This document shows, one piece after another, positions 52,117 to 61,969 of a stretch of DNA of 64,000 nt (position 1 is the first letter of the stretch; every line of letters begins with the position of its first letter). The notes under the pieces are model-generated. The model was not told the origin of the DNA. It saw only the letters and a list, made by a program, of their open reading frames with translations, and searched no databases. Position numbers and translations under genes: made by a program. This DNA is from Bacillus sp. REN16. Lineage in GTDB: Bacteria; Bacillota; Bacilli; Bacillales; Bacillaceae_L. The stretch lies in the NCBI RefSeq assembly GCF_020731355.1, contig NZ_JAJFZK010000001.1, forward strand, positions 62,001-126,000. The letters run 5' to 3'.

Positions 52117-52131
52117 TTGAAAACGGTTTCT
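52117..52131 (+). promoter_or_regulatory. cre (CcpA) site upstream of the enoyl-CoA hydratase gene
   Basis: TTGAAAACGGTTTCT fits WTGNAANCGNWNNCW at every position. It starts directly after the preceding terminator and lies upstream of TATAAT-like boxes at 52141-52155, so it probably covers the promoter. Confidence 0.75.
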
Positions 52132-52184
52132 TTTATATTGATATAATTGTATAATAGTAGAAACACCACTAAGGGGGCATATGA

Positions 52185-52973
52185 ATGACAACCGAGCAAG
52201 TAGAAAAAGTATTACTACATATGGATGATCGAGTAGCATATCTTACTCTAAATCGACCTAAGTCACTAAATGCAATGGATGTTGACATGTTAAATCAAAT
52301 TTTACATAGTTTAAAAGAGGTAGCTGCCAATGATGAAGTGGATATCCTTGTATTGGCAGGAAGTGGAACTGGTTTTTCTGCTGGCGGGGACATAAAAACA
52401 ATGTTGAACGGGGCAGAAGATCCAGAATTTGAACCTATAATGGAACTTATTTCCGAAATTATAAAAACGCTATATTTATTACCAAAATTAGTAATCAGCG
52501 CGATTCATGGACCAGCAGCAGGACTTGGTTTAAGCTTTGCACTAGGTGCTGACTATATTATTGCTGACCGACTATCAAGTATAGCCATGAATTTTATCCG
52601 GATTGGTTTGATTCCGGATGGAGGTGCACATTTCTTCCTTGAAAAAAGACTTGGTGAAGCAAAAGCAAAGCATGTAATTTGGGAAGGAAAGCGTTTGTCA
52701 CCAGGGGAAGCTTTGCACATCGGTTTGATTGACGAGGTTGCAGAGGAAGAACTGCAAACAGCAGTACTTCATAAGGTGAATAAGTGGAAGAAGAGACCAA
52801 TACTCGCTATTATTCAATCTAAATCCATTTATAATCAAATGCACTTACCAGAGCTGGAAAAAATACTGGATTTAGAAAAACAAGGTCAGAAAGCAATGCG
52901 AAATACAAAGGACCACCGTGAAGGCATTCAAGCCTTTTTAGAAAAAAGAAAACCATCTTTTACTGGGGAATAA
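52185..52973 (+). CDS. yhaR: Enoyl-CoA hydratase/isomerase
   Basis: 262 residues; AAGGGGG lies 8 nt before ATG 52185. The crotonase fold is clear: LTLNRPKSLNAMD near 22, the oxyanion-hole segment GSGTGFSAGGDIKTM near 62, and ISAIHGPAAGLGLSFALGADYIIA near 105. The Glu positions of hydratases are not all evident (FIRIGLIPDGGAHFFL near 140 has Asp in the usual PD-G place), so hydratase versus isomerase is open. B. subtilis yhaR lies at the same place, before yhaQ. Probably works with the acyl-CoA dehydrogenase and ligase upstream. Confidence 0.85.
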   Translation: MTTEQVEKVLLHMDDRVAYLTLNRPKSLNAMDVDMLNQILHSLKEVAANDEVDILVLAGSGTGFSAGGDIKTMLNGAEDPEFEPIMELISEIIKTLYLLPKLVISAIHGPAAGLGLSFALGADYIIADRLSSIAMNFIRIGLIPDGGAHFFLEKRLGEAKAKHVIWEGKRLSPGEALHIGLIDEVAEEELQTAVLHKVNKWKKRPILAIIQSKSIYNQMHLPELEKILDLEKQGQKAMRNTKDHREGIQAFLEKRKPSFTGE

Positions 52974-52980
52974 TGATGAA

Positions 52981-53011
52981 AGTCCCGCCGGAAGAACGGC
53001 GGGGCTTTTTA
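52981..53011 (+). terminator. Terminator of the enoyl-CoA hydratase gene
   Basis: CCCGCCG / CGGCGGG with a 6-nt loop, then CTTTTT. Confidence 0.85.
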
Positions 53012-53016
53012 CGTAA

Positions 53017-53042
53017 AAAATGTACTTCAAAGTGGAGTACCT
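53017..53042 (-). terminator. Terminator of yhzD
   Basis: On the minus strand GTACTCC...GAAGTAC is followed by ATTTTTTAC; a short imperfect stem just after the yhzD stop. Confidence 0.55.
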
Positions 53043-53044
53043 GC

Positions 53045-53227
53045 TTATCGATGGAACAACACCAATTTTCCAGCGGAGCTTGTGCAACGGTGGGTTGTTT
53101 CTAAATAATTTTTTTCTTTAAGAATTTTTTCCCCAGTTTCTTTTGCTTCCTTTTCAGTAGCCGCTTCAAATGATTCCTCGACTAGTTTTTCACCAGTTTT
53201 ATCAAACACAGTTAATACGTATTTCAT
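53045..53227 (-). CDS. yhzD: YhzD-like small protein
   Basis: ATG 53227 is chosen with GGGGGAATC upstream; 60 residues. The N-terminal strand MKYVLTVFDKTGEKLVEESF and helix AATEKEAKETGEKILKE match the YhzD family, and it occupies the B. subtilis yhzD position before yhaQ. Function unknown. A cysteine (THRCTSS) lies near the C-terminus. Confidence 0.8.
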   Translation of the reverse strand: MKYVLTVFDKTGEKLVEESFEAATEKEAKETGEKILKEKNYLETTHRCTSSAGKLVLFHR

Positions 53228-53388
53228 GTCAGATTCCCCCATAATAAGTTAAAAATTCTGATACTTAAAGTGTAGTGGATAGCTAGTCTTCATGCAACCA
53301 AAAATCAATTTAATTATGTGTTATGATACTTTTATGAAACTTTTTCCCTATCATAATCGTAGAAACAACTGGAGAAGGAGGAGTCGAT

Positions 53389-54288
53389 ATGGCATTACAG
53401 CTAGAAAATGTTACAAAAAGATTCGGTAGCTTCACGGCTGTTGACAATTTATCAATAGAAATCCCTGAACGAGAAATGTTCGGGTTTCTTGGTGCGAATG
53501 GCGCGGGGAAGACGACAACATTTCGAATGATCTTAGGATTATTGGATGTCAGTGATGGAAAAATTAGTTGGGATGGAAAGAAAATTAATTATGATACGAG
53601 CCACATAATTGGATATTTGCCAGAGGAAAGAGGCTTATATCCGAAAATGAAGGTGCGTGATCAGCTTGTGTATCTTGCAAGACTAAGAGGTATGCAGAAA
53701 CAGGATATTTTAAAACAAATTGATTATTGGCTAGAGCGATTTAAGGTTCCTGAATATGCAACAAAAAAGGTCGAGGAGCTGTCAAAAGGAAATCAGCAAA
53801 AAATACAGTTTATTGCTTCCGTAATTCATCAGCCAAAGCTTCTTATTCTTGATGAACCATTCAGTGGATTAGACCCTGTGAATGTGGAGATTTTAAAAGG
53901 CGCGGTCGTGGATTTGAAAAATGCAGGAACTTCAATTGTGTTTTCAAGTCACCGCATGGAGCATGTTGAGGAATTATGTGAGCATTTATGTATCATGCAT
54001 CATGGGAAACCAGTTGTGCACGGATCGCTCAAGGAAATAAAGCGCTCGTTTGGAAAGAAAAACGTTATTGTCCATGCTGATTTTGATATTAGTCATTTAA
54101 AAACATTAGCAGGAGTTACAAAGGCTAAGGAAACAGCGGAGGGACTTCATTTGCAAGTTGAAAGTGAAGCTATTTCACAAAAAATCCTTGATGCAATTGC
54201 AGGAAAAGGATTTGTCCGAAAGTTTGTATTAGAGGAACCTTCCTTAAATGATATTTTTATCGAAAAGGTAGGTGCTTCCTATGAGTAA
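53389..54288 (+). CDS. yhaQ: ABC transporter ATP-binding protein YhaQ
   Basis: 299 residues; GGAGAAGGAGGAG precedes the ATG. Walker A GANGAGKTTTFRMILG is at ~35-50, signature ELSKGNQQKIQFIASV near 127, Walker B LLILDEPFSGLDP near 153. It belongs to the NatA-like ABC-2 exporter ATPases and is encoded with the permease YhaP. The B. subtilis pair is an uncharacterised sodium-export-like or drug exporter. Confidence 0.92.
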   Translation: MALQLENVTKRFGSFTAVDNLSIEIPEREMFGFLGANGAGKTTTFRMILGLLDVSDGKISWDGKKINYDTSHIIGYLPEERGLYPKMKVRDQLVYLARLRGMQKQDILKQIDYWLERFKVPEYATKKVEELSKGNQQKIQFIASVIHQPKLLILDEPFSGLDPVNVEILKGAVVDLKNAGTSIVFSSHRMEHVEELCEHLCIMHHGKPVVHGSLKEIKRSFGKKNVIVHADFDISHLKTLAGVTKAKETAEGLHLQVESEAISQKILDAIAGKGFVRKFVLEEPSLNDIFIEKVGASYE

Positions 54289-55534
54289 ATTTTGGATTAT
54301 TTTATTTCACACATATGTGAGTAAATTAAAGACGAAATCCTTTATTATCACCACGCTAATCACAGCACTTATTATTTTTGGTCTCGCAAATATCCAAACC
54401 ATCATTGAAAAATTTGATAAAGATGAAACAAGTCATGTTGCTGTTTTAACTGAGTCTGAAGAACTTTATCAAGCATATGAACAGGTATTAACACCGATGA
54501 CTAAAGACATAATTCTAGAAAAGATGGACGGAACTGAAGCGGAAGCAAAAGAGCGTGTTACAGCTGAAGAGATTTCAGGATATCTCATTTTGACAGAAAC
54601 ACCTGAAGGACTTCCGGAAGCGATGTACAAAGCCCCATCGATTACTGATTCGGAAATTACTGGGCAACTTGAACAAGCCCTTCAGCAATTGAAGGTAACA
54701 ATCGCAACTACAAAAGCTGGATTATCTGCTGAGCAGATTAATGAACTGTATGCACCTGTTCACTTTGACAAACAAGCTCTTCAGGAAAATGCAAAATCTG
54801 AGGAGGAACTAAATCAAGCACGTGGTTTAGTTTATGTTCTATTATTTGTTATCTATTTTGCAGTCATTATGTATGCGAATATGATTGCGATGGAGGTTGC
54901 AACTGAAAAATCTTCTCGAGTGATGGAAATTCTCATTTCAAGTGTTTCGCCGATTAAGCAAATGTTCGGTAAGATTTTGGGTATAGCGTTACTAAGTTTA
55001 ACCCAATTCGCTGTCATTTTAGCAGTTGGTTATGGCTCTTTAAAGCAGAGCATGAGTGGAATGGAAGGCGGATTTTTTGAAGTGTTTGGCTTTGGCGATC
55101 TGCCGGTTTCAACGTTTGTATATGCTGGAGTATTCTTCATTTTAGGGTATTTCCTATTTGCAACACTTGCTGCCTTTTTAGGATCATTGGTAAGTCGAAT
55201 TGAAGATGTTCAACAAATGATTACCCCGATGACTTTATTAATAGTAGCCGCTTTTATGATTGCAATGTTTGGTCTAACAAAACCGGAATCATCCGTGATT
55301 ACGATTACTTCATATATTCCATTCTTTGCACCAATGATCATGTTCCTTCGTGTTGGAATGTTAACACTTCCAGTATGGGAGATCGCATTATCAATCGGAA
55401 TTCTAGTGCTATCCATTACACTATTAGCCATTTTCGGAGCACGAGTTTACCGTGGAGGAGTACTAATGTATGGTAAGTCATCCTCTTTCAAGGACATTAA
55501 GAAAGCTCTACAACTAACAAAGAAGGATAAATAA
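54281..55534 (+). CDS. yhaP: ABC-2 type transporter permease YhaP
   Basis: ATG 54281 is chosen (AGGTAGGTG upstream), overlapping yhaQ by 8 nt; 417 residues. One N-terminal helix (SFIITTLITALIIFGLANI), an extracytoplasmic domain of ~140 residues, and five to six helices after residue ~185. MEVATEKSSRVMEILISSVSP is the conserved ABC-2 cytoplasmic loop. It forms an exporter with YhaQ; the family relative is NatB. Confidence 0.92.
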   Translation: MSKFWIILFHTYVSKLKTKSFIITTLITALIIFGLANIQTIIEKFDKDETSHVAVLTESEELYQAYEQVLTPMTKDIILEKMDGTEAEAKERVTAEEISGYLILTETPEGLPEAMYKAPSITDSEITGQLEQALQQLKVTIATTKAGLSAEQINELYAPVHFDKQALQENAKSEEELNQARGLVYVLLFVIYFAVIMYANMIAMEVATEKSSRVMEILISSVSPIKQMFGKILGIALLSLTQFAVILAVGYGSLKQSMSGMEGGFFEVFGFGDLPVSTFVYAGVFFILGYFLFATLAAFLGSLVSRIEDVQQMITPMTLLIVAAFMIAMFGLTKPESSVITITSYIPFFAPMIMFLRVGMLTLPVWEIALSIGILVLSITLLAIFGARVYRGGVLMYGKSSSFKDIKKALQLTKKDK

Positions 55535-55569
55535 GGTACCAGTGGGACAGATCTGCTGGTTCAAATTCA

Positions 55570-55597
55570 ACCGAGGGGATGCCCCCTCGGTTTTTTA
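55570..55597 (+). terminator. Terminator of yhaQP
   Basis: ACCGAGGG / CCCTCGGT with a short loop and TTTTTT. Confidence 0.88.
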
Positions 55598-55675
55598 AAT
55601 TCTACAAAACAAGAACGTGCATTCGTATTGTTGTGGTGGTAGAATAAAGGTAACAGATCAAAGGGGGCGCCTTAG

Positions 55676-56905
55676 TTGAATTCAATTACATTTTTACATA
55701 TCGCCGATTTGCATTTGGACAGCCCTTTTTCAGGGTTAGCGAACCTGCCGACAGAATTATTTAAGCATGTACAAGAAAGTACATTTATATCCCTGACCAG
55801 ATTAATCTCGATTGCAATCGAGAAAAGGGTAGATTTCGTGGTAATTGCTGGTGATTTATTTGATGGCGAAGACCGCAGTCTGCGTGCACAGTCCCGGTTT
55901 CGAAATGAAATGGAACGACTAAAGGAAAATGACATTGAGGCTTTTGTCGTCCACGGGAATCATGACCATCTTGGTGGGAATTGGCCACAATTTAATTGGC
56001 CAAACAATGTCCATGTGTTTCAAAATGAAAATGTCGAAGTAATTCCCTTTATAAAAAATGGAGAAATTATTGCGAATATATACGGGTTTAGCTATGCCAA
56101 GAGAGCCGTGCTTGAAAACAAAACCTCAGCCTATCAGAAAAAAGAAAACGCACCCTACCATATAGGCATATTACATGGAAGTAAAGAGGGAGAGAGTGCT
56201 CATAGTCGCTATGCCCCATTCTTGCTATCTGATCTTCAGCAAAAAGGATTTGATTACTGGGCTCTGGGGCATATTCACACAAGAGAGATTCTGTCAGAGG
56301 ATCCACCTATTATTTATCCTGGAAATATTCAAGGAAGGCATAAAAAAGAAACAGGTGAAAAAGGCGGGTACCTTGTAAAGCTTTCAAAGACTGGAGTCAA
56401 TTTTACTTTTTTCCCGACATCCGACCTAATCTGGGAAAATACATCGATTGATATTTCCGAGACTGCTAGCTTTGACCAACTCGTCGATCTGACACTTTCT
56501 CATATCGATGATCTTCGTAAAATGGAAAATCAGGGTTTGTTTTTATCAATCGAATATATAGGAACGGGTCCACTATATGATCAGTTGCAGGAAAAAGGAA
56601 TGCAAGAAGATCTGTTGTCCATTTTAAATGATGATATAACAGGAAGGAACTTTGTGTACGTAGTGGAACTGAAACAAACGGCACAATTGCTAATTGATCG
56701 CGAAAAGGTAAAGCAGGAATCGAATTTTATTGGAGATTTGATAGAAAACATGGAGACATATCAAGATTTTAACCAGGCAATGCTTCCTTTACGAAGCCAC
56801 CAAGGCTACCGCAGGTATGTCGACACTTTTACAAATGAAGAACTTCAGGAAATACTTCAGGATGCTGAAAAGATCATCCTCCGGAAACTCTACCATTCAG
56901 ATTGA
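55676..56905 (+). CDS. yhaO: DNA-repair-type metallophosphoesterase YhaO (SbcD/Mre11-like)
   Basis: TTG start with AAAGGGGGCGCC upstream; 409 residues. Metal-binding motifs of the calcineurin-like fold are in order: HIADLHLDSPF (~8), VVIAGDLFDGEDRS (~57), VHGNHDHLGG (~92), GILHGSKEG (~162) and WALGHIHTRE (~195). This is the Mre11/SbcD-type nuclease domain with a ~180-residue C-terminal part. It is encoded 9 nt upstream of the SMC-like ATPase YhaN and probably forms an SbcCD-like complex with it. Confidence 0.92.
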   Translation: MNSITFLHIADLHLDSPFSGLANLPTELFKHVQESTFISLTRLISIAIEKRVDFVVIAGDLFDGEDRSLRAQSRFRNEMERLKENDIEAFVVHGNHDHLGGNWPQFNWPNNVHVFQNENVEVIPFIKNGEIIANIYGFSYAKRAVLENKTSAYQKKENAPYHIGILHGSKEGESAHSRYAPFLLSDLQQKGFDYWALGHIHTREILSEDPPIIYPGNIQGRHKKETGEKGGYLVKLSKTGVNFTFFPTSDLIWENTSIDISETASFDQLVDLTLSHIDDLRKMENQGLFLSIEYIGTGPLYDQLQEKGMQEDLLSILNDDITGRNFVYVVELKQTAQLLIDREKVKQESNFIGDLIENMETYQDFNQAMLPLRSHQGYRRYVDTFTNEELQEILQDAEKIILRKLYHSD

Positions 56906-56914
56906 GGTGATGAT

Positions 56915-59900
56915 ATGCGAATCATTGGGATTCAGATTTATGGATATGGAAAGCTGGAAAATGTTGAATTTGGTAATTTATCCCCTAATCTTCAAGTTTT
57001 TTATGGACAAAATGAAGCGGGGAAATCGACACTTATGTCATTTATTCATAGCATTTTATTTGGGTTTCCAACGAAACAACAAAATGAACAGCGCTATATT
57101 CCAAAAACCGGAACAAAATATGGCGGAAAGCTTATTCTCCAAACAAATGAATTTGGAACAGTTATGATTGAGAGATTGCCTGGAAAAGCAACCGGGGATG
57201 TAAAGGTCTACTTACCAGATGGAACCGTTAGAGGAGAAGATTATATTTCTGAGATTTTTAAGGGAATGGATAAGAACCTATACCAAAATATATATTCCTT
57301 TAACATCCATGGGCTGCAAGGTGTACATAACTTAAAGAGTGAGGATGTGGGGAGATTTCTATTTTCTGCTGGAACTGTTGGAACAGACGCCTTGCTAGAA
57401 TTACAGAATAAATTAACGAAGGATATGGATAGTTTATATAAGCCAAAAGGGAAGAATCCACCTTTAAATAAGGAATTGAATCAGCTTAAGGAGCAGTATG
57501 CAAAAATTTCAAACTGGCAGGAAAAAAACAATGAATATGAGGAACTTTTAGAAGAACAGCATCGAATTGAAAATGAACTAAAAAACCTAGACATTAGAAT
57601 CCAATATCTAAAGGAAAAAATTCAAGAGTCGGAAAAACTCCAATCGATCCAGCCAATATTAGAGGAGTATCAAACCTTAGACTATCAATTGACAGGATTA
57701 CATGCATTTGAGCCATACCCGGAGGATGGGTTGAAGCGTTTCGAACAATTGCAGGCACTGATTAAACCATATGAAGCTCAGCTAAAAACGTTTTTAGCAA
57801 AACTAGCGGAATTGCACAGGGAAAAAAGCTCTATCCAAGTATCACTAGAATATCTTGAAAACGAGCAGCAAATTATGGAATTGGTTGAAAATAAGAGCTT
57901 ATTTGCTGAAAAAGAAAATAGATTCAACATTATTTCGAGAGAGCTTCAGCAGGTTGAGACAGAAATGCAACATTTAAAAGGAAGACTCAATTTATCATTT
58001 CCAATAGAAAAAGTTCAAGAATTAGATCTTAGTATTGCGGCGAAAGATCTATTTTCAGAACTTGTGTCTGAGACAGCTCGGCATAAACAGCAAAAGCATT
58101 TTCTGGATGATAGCTTTACTCGGGCAAAGGATGTATTAGAAACAAGTGAGCACAAACTCAAGGAACTTAAGCAGCAAATGCTATCTAATGAGGAAAGAGA
58201 AGTTCTTGAGAAAAAGAAAGGTCAATATACAGCTAAAGAAAGCTTGGAAAAGGAAAAAGTTTTAATTGATGTGGAAATCGAGAGAATTAATCAACAAATC
58301 ACAAGGGTATCAGCAAAAGAAACCGAAAATAAGACGAAGCTAACTCGTGTGTTTTATGGAATTGGTTTAGCACTAATTCTCGTATCGGTTTATTTTTATT
58401 TCTCACAGGAATGGATAACAGGAGGAATTTTATCCGTTATAGCCCTGCTCATACTGTCAATTGGGAAAATGGTCACCACACAGATGTCATCCTCAATCAT
58501 CCATGAACTTAAGGTTGATAAAGAACGCCTTTTGAAAAAGCAGGGTTCAATTAAAGAAAAACTTAAAAACCACAATCCTTTAGATGAAGAGGAAATAACA
58601 TCAAAGCTCATTCATGATCAGCATGTTAGGCAGCAAATCGCAATGGAACATGCAGCCCTTCGGCGAAATGAAAGTGGGTACGATAAAGTGCTTTCGGGCT
58701 TTGAAGAATGGGAGAAAGCGGGTTTTCTGATTGAGGAAAAGGTTGCAAACATTAAGAAAACATATGGGCTCCCACAGCAAGTATCGAATGAACGGTTAAT
58801 GGATACCTTTCAAATCCTTGAGGCAATCCGGGATAACGCCTTGAGAAAACAAAATCTTTTGGAGCAAAAGAATGAACTCCAAGCAGAGATTTCTGCTTTC
58901 CAGTATAAATTGAATTCGGTAGCAAATCAGTTAAATATACGGGAACAAGATCAAATCAAAATCGATCAACTTGCAATCCGATTGCAGGAAGAAAAAAAGA
59001 ACAATGAGCTGATGCTACAGAATGAAGCAAAAATAAAGGATGCAACTGATCAGATCGCAAAACTTGAATTAGAAATTGCTTACCTTCAAAAGGAATGTTC
59101 CGTTTTGTGGGAGCTGGCTGAAGTATCAAATGAAGAAAGCTTTCGGGCAAAGGGGCAGGCAAATGCTCAAGGCAAGGAAATTAAGGAACGAATGAGCCTC
59201 CTTCACGCCCATCTCAAACGATTTGGAGAGTTAGTGCCCAATTGCAATGTTGAAACGGATTATGAGAAACGAATTGAAGAAATATCAGCCGAAATCACTC
59301 AACTTCAAACAGTTGAAAAAGAGGAGCAACGCCGGTTGTCGGCTACTCATCATCGGGTGCAAGAGCTTGAAGAAGGTGGAACCTATGCCGATTTGCTTCA
59401 TTCATACAAGGCAAATAAATCATTGGTTAAGGATCATGCAAAACAATGGGCAACACTTGCCGTAGCTAAGGATATTCTTTCTATGTCAGTTGAGCAGTAT
59501 CGAAAACTCCGGCTTCCAAAGGTTATTGAAAAAGCAGAACATTATTTTTCAATCTTAACTGATAAAAAATACAAAAAAATCTATTTGGATAATGATGCAG
59601 ATGGTTTTATCGTTGAGGATGAGAGTGGCCTTCGTTATAAACCAAATGAACTTAGCCAAGCTACCTCCGAGCAATTATATATAGCTATTCGTTTTTCACT
59701 TGCTAATACGATGCATCCGAATCAATCCTATCCATTTGTAATTGATGATAGCTTTGTCAATTTTGATTCATACCGATTATCAAGCGCTATTCACTTAATG
59801 AAAGAGCTATCAAAAGACAATCAGATTCTATTATTTACATGTCATCAACATGTTATGGAAGGATTTGGAGATGTAAAACCGATTGAATTAGGTACTAAAG

Positions 59901-59932
59901 TAATCAAGGAAAACCATAAAAGTGTGCTATAA
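56915..59932 (+). CDS. yhaN: SbcC/Rad50-like ATPase YhaN
   Basis: 1005 residues; GAGGTGAT precedes the ATG. The N-terminal Walker A QNEAGKSTLMSFIHSILFGF is near residue 34. A long coiled coil spans ~180-820, interrupted by a hydrophobic pair of helices near 475-515 (FYGIGLALILVSVYFYF, GGILSVIALLILSIG). The C-terminal lobe has ELSQATSEQLYIAIRFSLA as signature and YPFVIDDSFVNFD as Walker B near 940. The membrane segment in the coiled coil is a known YhaN feature and suggests membrane association, unlike true SbcC. Partner of YhaO. Confidence 0.92.
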   Translation: MRIIGIQIYGYGKLENVEFGNLSPNLQVFYGQNEAGKSTLMSFIHSILFGFPTKQQNEQRYIPKTGTKYGGKLILQTNEFGTVMIERLPGKATGDVKVYLPDGTVRGEDYISEIFKGMDKNLYQNIYSFNIHGLQGVHNLKSEDVGRFLFSAGTVGTDALLELQNKLTKDMDSLYKPKGKNPPLNKELNQLKEQYAKISNWQEKNNEYEELLEEQHRIENELKNLDIRIQYLKEKIQESEKLQSIQPILEEYQTLDYQLTGLHAFEPYPEDGLKRFEQLQALIKPYEAQLKTFLAKLAELHREKSSIQVSLEYLENEQQIMELVENKSLFAEKENRFNIISRELQQVETEMQHLKGRLNLSFPIEKVQELDLSIAAKDLFSELVSETARHKQQKHFLDDSFTRAKDVLETSEHKLKELKQQMLSNEEREVLEKKKGQYTAKESLEKEKVLIDVEIERINQQITRVSAKETENKTKLTRVFYGIGLALILVSVYFYFSQEWITGGILSVIALLILSIGKMVTTQMSSSIIHELKVDKERLLKKQGSIKEKLKNHNPLDEEEITSKLIHDQHVRQQIAMEHAALRRNESGYDKVLSGFEEWEKAGFLIEEKVANIKKTYGLPQQVSNERLMDTFQILEAIRDNALRKQNLLEQKNELQAEISAFQYKLNSVANQLNIREQDQIKIDQLAIRLQEEKKNNELMLQNEAKIKDATDQIAKLELEIAYLQKECSVLWELAEVSNEESFRAKGQANAQGKEIKERMSLLHAHLKRFGELVPNCNVETDYEKRIEEISAEITQLQTVEKEEQRRLSATHHRVQELEEGGTYADLLHSYKANKSLVKDHAKQWATLAVAKDILSMSVEQYRKLRLPKVIEKAEHYFSILTDKKYKKIYLDNDADGFIVEDESGLRYKPNELSQATSEQLYIAIRFSLANTMHPNQSYPFVIDDSFVNFDSYRLSSAIHLMKELSKDNQILLFTCHQHVMEGFGDVKPIELGTKVIKENHKSVL

Positions 59933-59995
59933 TTTTTGATAGATAAAGAGAGACAGATCTTAGAAGATATTTGATAAGAAACAGGGGGAGAATAT

Positions 59996-60940
59996 ATGGT
60001 TAAAGGCATTATGCATTATGATGTTGGTCAGCAAGTGGATGTATTTTTATTTATTAAATCTTCAACTAAAGGGATAGCAAGTAACGGAAAACCATTTCTG
60101 ACGCTCATATTCCAGGATAAAAGTGGAGAAATTGAAGCAAAGCTTTGGGATGCAACATCTGAAGATGAAAATCATTATGCAGCCCAAAATATAGTAAGAC
60201 TCGCAGGGGAAATTAATAGTTACCGTGGTCGAAATCAGCTGAAAATCCGAAACATCCGCCCAGCCACAGATCTAGACGGGGTTACGATTTCTGATTTCCT
60301 AGCGGTTGCACCGATACCACAAGATGAAATGTCTTCAAAAGTTACACAGTATATTTTTGAGATGAAGAATTCCAATATCCAAAGAATTACGAGACATCTA
60401 CTAAAAAAACATCAAGCTGCCTTTTTTGAATATCCTGCAGCAACGAAGAACCACCATGAATTTGTGTCTGGTCTTGCCTACCATGTTGTATCAATGCTTG
60501 ACTTGGCAAAATCAATTGCCCACCTTTATCCGTCACTTGATACGGATTTATTATACGCTGGAATCATCCTTCATGATTTAGGAAAGGTAACCGAGCTATC
60601 TGGACCAATTTCAACGACGTATACAGTAGAAGGAAATCTATTAGGGCATATTTCTATAATGGTTAATGAAATCGGACAGGCAGCAAAAGAACTTGGTATT
60701 GAAGGAGAAGAAGTGACAATCCTTCAGCATATCATTCTAAGCCACCATGGAAAGGCTGAATGGGGCAGCCCTAAGCCACCTATGATTAAGGAGGCAGAGA
60801 TTCTTCATTATATTGATAATCTGGATGCTAAAATGAACATGTTGGATCGTGCCTTAGAACGAGTGAAACCAGGTGAATTTTCAGATCGGGTCTTTGCTTT
60901 AGATAATAGAAGCTTTTATAAGCCAACTTTTCATAAATAA
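59996..60940 (+). CDS. yhaM: 3'-5' exoribonuclease YhaM
   Basis: 314 residues; CAGGGGGAGAAT precedes the ATG. An N-terminal OB-fold nucleic-acid-binding domain (~10-95, [20 protein letters not shown]) is followed by an HD phosphohydrolase domain: [19 protein letters not shown] (~156), [17 protein letters not shown] (~189) and [17 protein letters not shown] (~243). Mn2+/Co2+-dependent 3'-exoribonuclease active in mRNA turnover and DNA. It follows yhaN as in B. subtilis and ends at a strong terminator. Confidence 0.95.
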   Translation: MVKGIMHYDVGQQVDVFLFIKSSTKGIASNGKPFLTLIFQDKSGEIEAKLWDATSEDENHYAAQNIVRLAGEINSYRGRNQLKIRNIRPATDLDGVTISDFLAVAPIPQDEMSSKVTQYIFEMKNSNIQRITRHLLKKHQAAFFEYPAATKNHHEFVSGLAYHVVSMLDLAKSIAHLYPSLDTDLLYAGIILHDLGKVTELSGPISTTYTVEGNLLGHISIMVNEIGQAAKELGIEGEEVTILQHIILSHHGKAEWGSPKPPMIKEAEILHYIDNLDAKMNMLDRALERVKPGEFSDRVFALDNRSFYKPTFHK

Positions 60941-60953
60941 GCCAATAAGCGAT

Positions 60954-60992
60954 AAACTCGACTCATCATTTTTACTGAGTCGAGTTTTTTTA
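60954..60992 (+). terminator. Terminator of yhaM
   Basis: AAACTCGACTCA / TGAGTCGAGTTT with a 10-nt loop and T7. Confidence 0.9.
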
Positions 60993-61043
60993 ATAGAATT
61001 TTTTATTTTATGGAAAGCTATGTAAAAAAAGAGGTATTGAAAA

Positions 61044-61883
61044 ATGGTAAAAGTTTTACTTCTGTTTTTTCTTTTTTTCTTTTCAATAGAGTATTTGAAT
61101 GTTGAGGCCACAACTGAATTTGATGAAAAAGACAGCCCATTAAGCTTTAAAGTTGAATTGGTTCCTTGGGAAATGGTTAATGAAATTCTTCCTAGAAAAT
61201 CCTTTTTTACAATTATTGATGTTGAAACCGGCCTTCAATTTCGTGTGCAAAGAAGGGCGGGCAGCAGACATGCGGATGTTCAACCACTTACAATAGATGA
61301 TACAAAAATAATGAAAAAAATCTACGGTGGGAAATGGAGCTGGAAACGTAGAGCAATTATCGTGAAGTACGGTGACCAAATGATTGCAGCATCAATGCAT
61401 GGAATGCCACATGGGGGTGGTGCATTAAAAAATGGCTTTCCTGGTCATTTTTGTGTTCATTTCTTAGGAAGTACGACCCATCGATCAAAAGAGCCAGATT
61501 TGGCTCATAAGCTAATGTTATTAAAAGCGGGTGGAAAGCTTGATGAATATATAAGTAATGCTGACCCTTATCAACTTATTGAAATATTTGCAACCGGAGT
61601 TAATCAAACAGATCAGAAGATTATTAAACAAACATTTCTCCCGAATGCAAAAAACAAGAAGCTTTTCAAAAACTTAAATCAAATTACGATATTTTCAATC
61701 ACAAATATCTCCTATTTGCCATTAAGTGATTTAAAGGGACTTTTAAGTATGGAAATCCCTGTTGAGGTCGAAATTTTTCGGGATCAAGGGAAGGAACGAA
61801 TACAAATCGTTTTCGTCTTAGTTCGTAACAGTATTGTTGACCGTTGGTATATCCAACAAAATGAATTACACAAACAACTCTAA
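61044..61883 (+). CDS. Secreted protein with His/Cys motif, transpeptidase-like arrangement
   Basis: 279 residues; AGAGGT lies about 9 nt before the ATG. A short hydrophobic signal-type segment (VLLLFFLFFFSIEYLNVEA) opens the protein. Residues ~110-155 carry MHGMPHGGGALKNGFPGHFC and VHFLGSTTHRSKEPD, in which a His ahead of G-H-F-C-V-H-F is reminiscent of the His/Cys active site of YkuD-type L,D-transpeptidases, but I cannot claim that family. The order of a His, a Cys and a further His is conserved in such secreted Bacillus/Clostridium proteins as far as I recall. It occupies the position of B. subtilis prsA/yhaL but is unrelated to PrsA. Confidence 0.6.
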   Translation: MVKVLLLFFLFFFSIEYLNVEATTEFDEKDSPLSFKVELVPWEMVNEILPRKSFFTIIDVETGLQFRVQRRAGSRHADVQPLTIDDTKIMKKIYGGKWSWKRRAIIVKYGDQMIAASMHGMPHGGGALKNGFPGHFCVHFLGSTTHRSKEPDLAHKLMLLKAGGKLDEYISNADPYQLIEIFATGVNQTDQKIIKQTFLPNAKNKKLFKNLNQITIFSITNISYLPLSDLKGLLSMEIPVEVEIFRDQGKERIQIVFVLVRNSIVDRWYIQQNELHKQL

Positions 61884-61969
61884 TTTTTGGGCAAGTATGA
61901 AATTATAAAAGGGTTTTTCTGTTTTTTGTTGAATTCTGTAAATAATGTTTTCGTATAGGAGTGATTAAA

